64,000 bases of DNA from Paracentrotus lividus (taxonomy: Eukaryota > Echinodermata > Echinoidea > Camarodonta > Echinidae): assembly GCA_940671915.1 (NCBI GenBank), contig CALNVZ010003433.1:18894046-18958045 (forward strand), written 5' to 3'. The notes under the pieces are model-generated. The model was not told the origin of the DNA. It saw only the letters and a list, made by a program, of their open reading frames with translations, and ran no database searches. Below, one piece after another: positions 55,241-64,000 of the stretch. Within the stretch, counting starts at the first letter, position 1. Each line of letters opens with the position of its first letter. Position numbers and translations under genes: made by a program.

Positions 55241-56643
55241 TCATTCTACTTTAATCTTTTTATCAGCTGGACCCAAGTTTAAGATGAAAGTGTCAAGATT
55301 ATTACCTGGCTTTGGTGGGATAGGAGGCAAGTTGTCTTGCAATGGTGATGAAGTACTTGAAGGGGCAGGAATCCTCAAACTATCCTGACTGAAGTTCCCG
55401 GAGGACATTAACATCTCAATGGATGGCAGTCGAAGGTTGGCAGACTTGGGCGGTATGGGAGGGGGCTTCATCAGGAAGGGATCGCGATCGAAGCTGTTGT
55501 GCCTCGAGCTCGCTGCGCTGGAGTAGTGAGAACTGTCATAGTCTGACCCACTGGCAATGTATGAAGAAGTCTCGCTGTCCTGAGAGTTTCTTTTTAACCT
55601 TGCAATCGGGCCGACAGGTTTCACAAGAGTGGTATGGTCAAACGGACAAGGGACAAAGATGTCTGCATCTTCTGAGAATGATCCAAAGGTTTCCTTTGTG
55701 AATTCTAAGCTTGGATATAATCCTGTATGGATGCTCGTCTCCTTGAGAGACGAGAAGCTGCTGGTTGTTCGTTTATGGACCGGAGGTGGAGGCGGAGGAG
55801 AGGATGGTGGCGAGAAATTAAAGCTATCCAGGATATCAGATTTTGGCAAGTAGGGAAGTACTGGCTTACTCCTGCTCGGTCTGCAAGGTGGAAGCGTCTT
55901 GGAAAGTGTTTTTGAGAGAGTTGTGGTCTTTGGACTTGGCAAGTTGACGTACTCTCTATCATCTGGTGTCGCAGTAAGGTTCAGTTTAAATCTGTCCATG
56001 TTGATCAGATGCTGGATCCGACTCTGGCTTCCACCCATTATCCCACCTCCTCCTCCTCCTCCTTCATCTCCTCTATGGCTACCACTACTATGAAATACTG
56101 CACGGGTTTGATAATGGTTGCCTTCAAGATGACTTGGATGCTGACTAGGACTCCCAGTGTCAACATCCTCATGAATTGATGATCGATAATGATCAAAAGA
56201 AGCCATCACTTCATATTCCTGCTCCCTGATTGGAGTATTCTTCTGTGGACAAAGCAACATATCTTGTCCAAACCTGGTCTCTTCTCCCATCAGGCCATCC
56301 CGGGAGCTTCCATCAGTCCTATCCGAACCTATCCACACCTGGCTATCTCTTGTTCCCATTTCTGTCATTTCAATCGCATCTATACCCAAACACACATTAA
56401 TACTGGACACCCCAGAATCAGAATACAACTGCATGTTTCTATTAAGGTCCGCTCCCGACACGAGAGCATTTCCTTCGTGCGGTTCCTCATTTTCCTTACT
56501 CTCCATTATCCTTTCCAAAACACTTTCCATAGCACTTTCATGTTGTCCACTTTGTTCTTGGTTATATCCAATATCTGCGGCACTTTCAGTGAGTAACCTT
56601 TGTCTCTCTGCAGCAAACACACTTTGCTCATCATCTCGGTTTG
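55241..56643 (-). CDS. DOK7: DOK7-like long tail exon
   Basis: The acceptor AACTTCCAG precedes 56643. The frame starts in phase 1 (xNRDDEQSVFAAERQRLL) and runs open to a TGA at 55241-55243. Counting from the F after SV, DSGVSS falls near residue 68, QEYEVM near 135, REYVNLPSP near 224, six prolines near 275-280 and PPIPPKP near 432. A donor-like CCAG/GTAATA at 55306/55305 sits right after PPIPPKP, so the last 20 residues before the stop may be intron read-through. Confidence 0.75.
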
Positions 56644-59600
56644 CTGGAAGTTCAAGAAAAAGACAGGAAAATAGAAAAGTTAATGAAATGTATCAATTCA
56701 CAATATTATCTGCTTGAAGAGCCAGGAGGTTGTAGGTCTTGCACAATATGCTGTGGCAACACATAGTCGATTATTAAATCCCTACTACCAATTGATTGTT
56801 TTACTTTTAACCTGAACTTAACACTATACATAACCCAAACCCTAAACATAAAATAAAAACTATCAAAAATGTTTTTCTGGTTCTAAAAAAAAATGAAAGA
56901 AAATAGATCAAAGGAAAAGACAACCTTGCAAATTCTTTTCACATGGAACACCGTTCAAATCAAGGCATTTCCGGATTTGGTGAAATAGATTCATACTGTA
57001 GTACAGAATAACCAACTCCTCAGGGCATGGACATGACTGCATGGATGCCCACAGGCACAGTTCTGGGGATGGTATTGTAAAAAGTATCTAAGCATCCTGC
57101 AAATTTGAGTGAATAACCAAGCAGCAGATTCTGCCCAAGATATGATTGAATATCAATGTGTTTGAAGTAACAAAAGCCAATTCGAATTGAACAAATAACC
57201 CAATACATGTACCATATTAAAACTTCTAAAGTAACACAGAAAATGGCATTGAAAAATGACTGGTGGAATATTTATATGAAAGCAGAAGAAATGGTAATTG
57301 CAGATATTTTTACGGCAAAAAGAGAATCAAATAACAAGAGAAGCTGAGATGGCATATATCTGAAATTGTCTTTCATAATATATCAAAAACCATTTCGTAT
57401 TTAGATAAAACATTGTTTTTATTTATGTATAATGGCAGCTCAATTGAAACTTTGTAAAACACAGACTATTTAGAAGTTCATTTACTATTGCTAATATTAT
57501 TATTTCTAAGAAATAATTTGCTCTAAATTCCAATGTTTTTTCATGCAGGTAATTTAGTAGATATAAGAAATAAGGAGTAACTTGTACATAAAATGTCTAA
57601 AATGAAACCTCCTACAATTATAAAAGACCATTTTGCCTTGACTCTTTTTTGCTGTACCTGGATTTGTTTCAGAATGAGTGGACCATCTGCTTGGCAAGTG
57701 TTTGAGGGTGGCAGCATCGAAATGATTCTTGATATGCTCTGGATTGTCCACAAGGAGAATGTAGTTGCTGCTCTTTGCAGAATTGAGGACTAAATCTAAA
57801 GCAAAGCAAGAAATAAATGTTAATTAACTCAATAGTTAATAATAAACTCATCTCTATCTGTCCTGTTTTCCAAGCCACTGATGATAACTCAGTGGATGCA
57901 CCAGTCAACCAAAGAAAAAAAAAATGTAATCATTTACATTTAGCACTTTTAAATGTATGTATTTTTCAATGGACGTTTGATGTGTAGGCTACACAGCGGT
58001 AGACAAATGAAAAGCAATGAATTAATTATATAATTCTCAAAAACTCACAAGTCAGTTAGTTAATGCCTGAAATACTGGTAGGCCTATTGCCAAGTGTAAA
58101 AATATGAACTCAATGTTTCCATGTTAAAACCACCAATGGAAACTAAAAATGTAGATCTCTCACCTTTGGCAGCAAATGCAAATCCTCCTTCAAAGATACC
58201 ATAGCGTATGATGTTACGCAGGTTCCAGGCACAGACAAGCCTTGTAGGGGTTTCTGGCGTGATGGCAAAATGGTTATTGTAGAAGTAGAGGGACGATCGA
58301 CCTGAGGGTAACTTGCCCTTCATCGGAATGGTTACCCTGATCTTGAATTCCATGGCTGGGTAAAAGAAAAAGAATTAAGTCAGTTATAGTCCCTTAATGA
58401 AAGGAAATTAATACAATTGTTTGTAACATATTAGAAGGTTAAAGAAATATTTGGAATATATAAAGGAAAAGCAGTGTGGATTAAATTTAAGGGAAAAGGG
58501 AGGAATTGCTGAAGGAGGGCATAGTAAGTAAAAGAGAAGGAAAGGGGCAGATAGACGTAGAGAGAACGAGAGGGAGAGAGAGGTCGAGGGAGAGAGAGAG
58601 AGAGAGAGAGGGAGAGGGGGGGGGGGAGAAAAACATTTCATGTAAAAATTTGGAAAATGAGAGGTTGAAGGAGAGAAAGTGGAAGAAGATAAGGGAAAGA
58701 AGTAAATGGAGGTACATACATGGAGGAAATCAAAGGAATACAGTATAATTAGGGAAAGAAGGAAAGACAATAGTCACCCAAAAGTAACATAATACCTACC
58801 TTGTGATAACAAGATTCGAATCAAAGGAGAAAGACAGAGAAAAAGAGAGAGACAGTGAAGGAATGATAAAGGATAGAGAATATAATGGAGGTACTTGCAA
58901 GGAGGAAACCATAGAAAGACAGAGTAAAAAAAGATTAGAAAGTGCTCATCTTAAAATAATGAAATGGAGAAAAAATGCAATAAGGTAGGAAACAACAAAA
59001 TATAAAGCTGAGAAGTTATGTCATGGAGGAACTTACATGGAGGAACTCAATGAAGACCAGAATAAGAACAAGAGGCTATCTTCAACTGAAGGTAATATAC
59101 TTTACATCTTATGAAATTAAGTGATGTAAAGCAAAGGTGAAAGAGAGATGGAGAGAGAAGAGAAAGGAAATATTAAGATGAAGAAGTACATGTAAGTAAT
59201 AATGAAGACACACATGGAGAAAATCAAAGAAAGATATGAAAAAGAAGGAGAATCAACGGGACAATCTTCACTGTAAGGAAAATAAATTTCTTGACATTTT
59301 AGAAATTGTGATAAAGCGATAGAAATAATGAGTAAAAGAGAGAAAGAGAGAAAATAAAGCAAAGATGAAGATGAAAAAAGAAGAAATGAAGCAACAAACA
59401 AGCTAAAATGAGAGAAAAGCAGTATAGCCTAAAAAGACACAAGTAATGCTTACCTGAAGGTAATGTACTTTTGATCTTGTGATACCACTCGAGCAACCTC
59501 TCATGTGTCTCGAAGGAAAGCAAGATAACGGCTTCTGAAAGAACTATCGTCAGTACATGGATGTTCTTGGGGTACCTGTAGCAGCACTCAAGACCGCAGT

Positions 59601-59693
59601 AGTTGGTGGCCGCCACGCATACCTGCTCACGACCTAACTCTTTGTTATTTAATAAAGCATTCTGGTCCTTGTACAACTTTAGAATGACTTCAG
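55241..59693 (-). CDS. DOK7: DOK7-like docking protein: PH and IRS-type PTB domains with Ser/Pro-rich tail, 5' partial
   Basis: The exons on the minus strand join as 59693-59454, 58355-58164, 57795-57658 and 56643-55241, with GT-AG sites and matching phases, giving about 655 visible residues. The first holds the second half of a PH domain: YKDQ, CGLE and HVLTIVLSEAVILLSFETHE align with DOK7's YKD, ICGLE and HTLAIV...FDSHE. The next gives the PTB domain (KIRVTIP...LPSGRSSLYFYNNHFAI...WNLRNIIRYG...GGFAFAAKG). The tail has SH3 ligands (PPPIPPK, PPIPPKP), an REYVNLP Grb2-type site, a DSGVSS box and a Ser/Tyr-rich DYDSSHYSSAASSRHNS block like that of DOK7. In vertebrates DOK7 is the cytoplasmic activator of the receptor kinase MuSK; here only the domain order is shown. 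The PH N-terminal exon is missing, probably beyond the window. The last exon may end earlier by splicing. Confidence 0.78.
57658..57795 (-). CDS. DOK7: DOK7-like exon: end of PTB domain
   Basis: It encodes (D)LVLNSAKSSNYILLVDNPEH and a basic linker to TNP. The donor CCAG/GTACAG follows 57658. Two in-frame acceptors, 6 bases apart (TTTAG before 57795 and ATTTAG before 57789), are both usable. Phase 1 on both sides. Confidence 0.78.
58164..58355 (-). CDS. DOK7: DOK7-like exon: core of the IRS-type PTB domain
   Basis: The acceptor TTTTACCCAG precedes 58355 and the donor AAAG/GTGAGA follows 58164. It is 192 bp with phase 1 on both sides. It encodes MEFKIRVTIPMKGKLPSGRS through WNLRNIIRYGIFEGGFAF; the W-x-L-x-x-[IL]-[RI]-[RY]-Y/YG pattern is the signature of IRS-type PTB domains. 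Confidence 0.85.
58370..59450. other. Intron of the DOK7-like gene; A/G-rich with GA tracts
   Basis: (GA)n and a poly-G run at 58555-58627; purine-biased words recur to 59400 with repeats like CATGGAGGAA (58720, 59025, 59035). Plus-strand frames here are compositional. Confidence 0.6.
59454..59693 (-). CDS. DOK7: DOK7-like exon: C-terminal half of the PH domain
   Basis: The acceptor TTGCAAACAG precedes 59693 and the donor TCAG/GTAAGC follows 59454. 240 bp, phase 1 on both sides. It encodes (A)EVILKLYKDQ ... CGLECCYRYPKNIHVLTI ... FETHERLLEWYHKIKSTLPS. The LLEWYHKI helix corresponds to the PH C-terminal helix with its conserved Trp. Confidence 0.85.
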
Positions 59694-59791
59694 CTGTTTG
59701 CAAGAAAAAAGAAACAATTTTTTAATTGATTTTGTAAAATTGAGTTGTACAATTGAGTTGTACAACTAAGTAAACTGTTGTCTATGACAAG

Positions 59792-60116
59792 TTCAGACAC
59801 GGATCCAGGGACAGACTTTGATGGGGGGCGAAAAGGTACACAATGTACCTTAAAATTTTTTCACGGTATGCTGGACAACCAAAAAGGTACATCAAATTTT
59901 GTCACGTCACGCTTACTCAGGCGTAGCAGGGGGGGGGGGAGTTGTTGAAAATGTTTGGGACCTTTGGCCCATCAAGTTTCAAACATACTTTGTAGGGGTA
60001 GGGTCAAAGGTGCGTCCAAATAACGAAGCGGTCGCTGAAGAATTGACAAGCAAAAAAAAAAAAATCTTACGGGGTGTGCCCGCACCTTCCGCCAACCCCA
60101 TGGATCCGCGTCCGAA
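59792..60116. mobile_element. MITE with CACGGATCCAGGGAC-type termini
   Basis: TTCAGACACGGATCCAGGGA at the left is mirrored (with 5 mismatches) by TCCATGGATCCGCGTCCGAA-like sequence at the right. The interior has G-run and A-run blocks. It resembles the GGCGGATCCAGG class at 5397 but is a different element. It lies upstream of the PH exon, in the expected first intron of the DOK7-like gene. Confidence 0.6.
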
Positions 60117-60119
60117 GTT

Positions 60120-62340
60120 GGATGTTAATTGGGCTCTTTTGGGACGTTGCTAGTATTTGTTCTGTTTTATAATACATTCATACTAATAATAAATAATAAT
60201 TCTAGATGTTGTAATAATATCCAGCAGTTTAAGGTACCAACTACATTGTGAAAGTATCAAAAGTCTTATTCTTATTTAAGAGTCAACCTGATTAATAATA
60301 GTTTTGGAATTTATATGAAGGAACACCGGTTAAGCTAAGCTGGTAGTTGATATGTAAATATACTAAGAAAAAAGAATATATAGCAAAATAAGGTTATCAC
60401 TTCTACATTTCAGCACGCAATCCTTTATACAGACTTCACAGAATAACAATTTACTTCTATTGCAAATTGCTGATCCTGCTCAATCGTAGAGGAACTAAGA
60501 TTTTATGTGGGTCTTGTTTTTCGTTTCCTCTTCAGAAAAGGAGTAATTGCCTACGGGGAAATAATCCTGTTAATCACATTTTTAAAAGATTATTATTCTC
60601 AAGATGTAAACACATTCTTGAGGACGGTTGTTTACAAAGAGTTCTAAAAGTGTTGTTCAAAATTTGAAATGTGGAGAGAGACTGTCTGCAAATCAACTCC
60701 CCAATAACGGCCTTGTGGCCCTGATTTTGAGCTGTCTGCCTTCCCTACCTACCCTTGAATGGTATCAACAAATTAAGTTCACTTGTCTCTTTATATGGAT
60801 CTCTGCTTAAATAAACAAACAATACCAGCACTCGATCATGTTGAGCCCAATGATGGGAAAGTCATGACATTGGAGTACTTCACACATTTTTGGCTATTTT
60901 CATGTTTGTCTGAAGTAAACAAGTATTTTTTACCTCCACGTACTCCATTCAAATATGGTTTGATGAAAAGGGAGAGAAAAAAAAAATCGGGTTTCAAAGC
61001 TTAGTTGATTGTATAACCAGTCATGCGAGAAAATGAGGCCAATTCACAACTTTTTGGAAGTTATCTTTAAACAATGATATCCGGATTACCTGAAAGGTAA
61101 ATATGAGGGCAGCTATGGAGTCATGATTACACACTGTGAGAATTTAGCAGAAAAATATTAATTTCAGGATACAACAGCTACTTTTTACTATCAAAACAGG
61201 AAATACATTACCTAATTGTGTTTACTAGTAAGGATGAAAAACAATGTATTGTTTAAAAAATTATGAACAAAATCGTCAAAATATTAGTGTTTAAACAATT
61301 CGAAAAGGAATTACAGAAACAATCGATGTTTTGGCAATTCTGAAATAATAATTAATTTAGGGTTTGTATTGAACATTTTACATTGGAAGGAGGAAATAAA
61401 AGTTCCATTTACTAATTAACAACTTTTATTTAACTTTGATAAAAATAGATTGTGATCTCAATAAACAGAATCCATGTACACAAGAGGGGAGTTGTGAGAG
61501 TATCTAGATAAAACTATTCAAAGAGGATATGAATTAATCAAAAAGACATCATGATGCAACTGAATAAAACAGTTATTTCAGCCTTATTCTCATGATAGAC
61601 TCCTAAAAACTCAAAGCCCGTAAATAATGTGTTAGTCAGTAATGGGAACTCAAAACAAAAACAACAAAGTAAAATAAGTTCAAATTTTATTAGATGATGA
61701 ACAAGTTCAGTAGTTCACAGCCACTGCCATCATGTTACACATCATAAAATGAATCCAAATCCCTCATCTTTTAGTGTTCTCACGCCAAACACAGATTAAA
61801 TACAAATCTGTTACCATCATGTATACATGATGTGAGTCTCTGGGCGGCTTGCATAAATATCCCATGATGGTAGCTGTAAACCAAATACCTGATAACTGCA
61901 CAGAGCAAACAAGCCGCCTTCCTATTTCGTTTCTTAAGTTACATTGTTTACAAAACCCGATATCTTAGAGGAGAAAGAGAAAGATGTCTGGTAGAGAAAG
62001 AAACTGGTGGTACACATTAGCGTAAACTTATAATACTTTGGGAATAAAAGAGCAAATATACATGTATATTCTTAACACAGACTTATTGGATTCAGGGAAG
62101 AATAGTTTATTTTTAGAGAAAAGTGTGTAAATTGTATTGAGCACTGAGTATAATGTTAGTGCACAATTGTTGAAATATAGATGTCATATTCTAAAAGTGA
62201 TTCACTTTTTTGGAAAGGAAAGGAAAACAGCAAAGCAAAACGAAAAGAAATATAAAGAAATAAATATTACTTCCAGCAAAATATATTAAATAAACGAAAT
62301 AGAGGTATAGATAGAAGGTGACGAGTAAGAGAGCACAAAG
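60120..62340. other. No gene seen
   Basis: AT-rich. It was scanned on the minus strand for a PH N-terminal exon (W-x-x-R-W/Y pattern before an exon donor) without success. A pair of short palindromic words near 61760-61850 (ATGTTACACATCAT, TGTATACATGATG) has no clear element boundary. Confidence 0.5.
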
Positions 62341-62343
62341 AGA

Positions 62344-62868
62344 GTATATTGGTTACCGGTGAAAGATAGATTGATTTTTAAACTTCTTGTTACGGCATTC
62401 AAATGTAAGCAAAAAATGGCCCCTCTCTATTTACAACATCTTCTCAATGATTATAATCCAGTTAGGCAGCTCCGTTCTAGTTCTAAACTGTTATTCCTTC
62501 CATATAATGTATCTACAAAATCATACGGTTACAGAGCATTTCAACATGCAGTCCCTCAACTTTGGAATAAGCTACCCGAGAATATTAAAGAATGTACCAC
62601 TGTAGATTCATTTAAGTCCATGTTAAAGTCTCATCTCTTCAAAATATAATATTGTAATCTAAGTTTTTTATCAAGTATTGTAAAGGTACAGGTGAAGTTA
62701 CCTTGTGACTTTATATATCTTGTTATTACATGTAACGGGTTGTATTAATATTTCCTTTCTCTATTATTGTTTCTTCTTATCTTTTTTTTTCCAAAGCACT
62801 TAGAGACTTAATTGTAATTTGCGCTATATAAAAATGGAGTATTATTATTATTATTATTATTATTACGA
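62344..62868 (+). mobile_element. 5'-truncated LINE (CR1/L2 group): reverse-transcriptase tail, 3' UTR and (ATT)n end
   Basis: The frame from 62344 to 62649 encodes VYWLPVKDRLIFKLLVTAFK, then APLYLQHLL, LRSSSKLLFLP, YGYRAFQHAVPQLWNKLP and SFKSMLKSHLFKI, the conserved C-terminal tail after the reverse-transcriptase domain of CR1/L2-like LINEs (HWLPVxxRI...LRSSS...YGxRAFxxAxPxLWNxLP...FKxxLKTHLF). A short 3' UTR ends AATTTGCGCTATATAAAAAT and an (ATT)n tail at 62846-62868, typical for this group. Only the last 100 codons remain, the usual result of incomplete target-primed reverse transcription. Confidence 0.92.
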
Positions 62869-64000
62869 AATAGAATTAAGAAATAAAGATATATATAAAA
62901 GTAGATTGAGGGCGAGAATGAGGGAGAGAAGGAGGGAGAGAAGGAGGGATAGAGAAATAGACAGAGAATTACATGTAGATGTGCAACCTATGAGATGAGG
63001 ACAAAAACAACACCCCAGACAAAGGGACAAAGGAGAATGGTAACTGACATCATACTATATCAAGACTAAAGGGCAGATGGTTAATTGTTATTGTATACTC
63101 AATTAAATCCAAACAATACAGCTCAGAATTATGAACAATATGAACCAAAAGTGTACATGAATCTTTATTAAAATCCTCTTCTTAAAAGTCCCTTTCCTCA
63201 AGATCGGGTCAAGACTACAGCGTCTACAGAAAAAGGTGTACTTTGATCGCATTTGTAAGATCAGGGTATAATGGAGTGGGTGAATACTATGGATAACACT
63301 TGAAAGTCAAAGACTTGTTTGCTGTCTTCAAGTGCCTAATTCTTCAAATTCATTATCAGAACATCCATAACCTGCTCCAAGTATAATAACATTGAAGTCT
63401 AAGCAAGGAAAATAAATATAAGAATGAAGATGTTATATTGACTATAGCAACAGAAAGATCTGACAGAATAGGGACGTATTATATTACTTTAAAGCACAGT
63501 ATTTAACTATTTCAAATAAGCCTAAAGCTTAAATATTGCTTTATTATGCTCTCCAAAACAATAATGATCTAATTTCATTGATTCCAGTTGAAAAAGAGAA
63601 CATTTAATATAGCAAAAGTGAGTTTCAATGGAGTTTTTTTTTTTAACTTTAGGAGGATTAAAGTATATTTTTATGTTTTCTGTCTGACATAATACTCTTG
63701 GAAACATGACTAAAAAGATATCTAAAGTATATATTGATACACCTGTTACATGTAAGTCTTTCCTGCTCAAATTTGTTGTTGCAAAGTATATCTCCTTCGG
63801 AGCAAGTTCAACCATCCATCTTATTTGGGAGGTACTGGGTGGTCACAATTTCCAGCGAATCAATTCAATCATTTGCATCAAATTGTCCTCTTATGTGGAT
63901 AGACATTACAAAGGGAATGACACAAGTGCTTTACAATAATGGATTACTGGTAAACATCCCGGCCTTGTTTATTGCTACCAGCTAACCCCCCTTTTCTCTT
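62869..64000. other. No gene seen
   Basis: A short GA-rich stretch (62908-62960), otherwise AT-rich. Open frames at 63522-63815 (minus) and 63706-63985 (plus) have no recognisable domain. Confidence 0.5.

Noticed and set aside
55423-56596. Plus-strand frames opposite the DOK7-like tail exon
   Set aside because: They lack splice sites and similarity; the minus strand has matching phases with the PTB exons.
58506-58988. Plus-strand Arg/Glu-rich frames
   Set aside because: Produced by GA-rich intron sequence.
63522-63815. 97-codon minus-strand frame as a possible missing PH N-terminal exon of the DOK7-like gene
   Set aside because: It lacks the Trp-Arg-Trp type strand pattern of a PH N-terminus and has no matching donor.

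Overview
This is a eukaryotic, animal-type window: intron-split genes with GT-AG junctions, AT-rich intergenic DNA, many microsatellites, dozens of small inverted-repeat transposons and one assembly gap of N (13517-14053). The frequent ACATGTA words, the palindromic elements that begin near GGCCCGAATTC and the families of the two recognisable genes suggest a marine deuterostome, most likely an echinoderm (sea urchin type). The species is an inference, not shown by the sequence.

Two protein genes can be modelled with consistent splice phases. On the plus strand, 16169-30628 encodes a ZCCHC7/Air1-Air2-like RNA-binding protein. It has an acidic N-terminal exon, five CCHC zinc knuckles spread over five exons and an IWRQY linker between knuckles 4 and 5. 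ZCCHC7 is the zinc-knuckle subunit of the nuclear TRAMP RNA-surveillance complex. The gene ends in an unusual set of long lysine-rich exons. Exon A (28973-30628) and exon B (30782-32425) both accept the same phase, and B also carries a GTAAGT donor overlapping its stop codon. A third long frame, C (about 37980-39531), is related to A and has about 14 tandem repeats of about 22 residues; it could be the exon that B splices to. On the minus strand, 59693-55241 encodes a DOK-family adaptor closest to DOK7: a PH half-exon, an IRS-type PTB domain, then a long Ser/Pro-rich tail with SH3-ligand, pTyr-type and DSGxxS motifs. Its N-terminal exon(s) are not visible and probably lie beyond 64000.

Layout: 1-16130 is repeat-rich and gene-poor (tandem repeats, a mariner-type element, inverted-repeat elements, decayed exon-like repeats, very long CT tract, N gap). 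16133-32425 is the ZCCHC7-like gene, with a dead Tc1 transposase and several MITEs in its introns. 32430-37950 holds MITEs and an 850-bp GA tract. 37980-39531 is frame C, followed by about five diverged 300-bp tandem units. 41300-53200 is a dense field of foldback and MITE elements and tandem repeats. 53290-53950 is GC-rich and open on both strands, function unresolved. 55241-59693 is the DOK7-like gene. 60100-64000 is mostly empty apart from the 3' end of a LINE.

No rRNA, tRNA, CRISPR or bacterial-type gene was seen. The most unusual item is the lysine-rich terminal-exon array (A, B, C) attached to or following the ZCCHC7-like gene.
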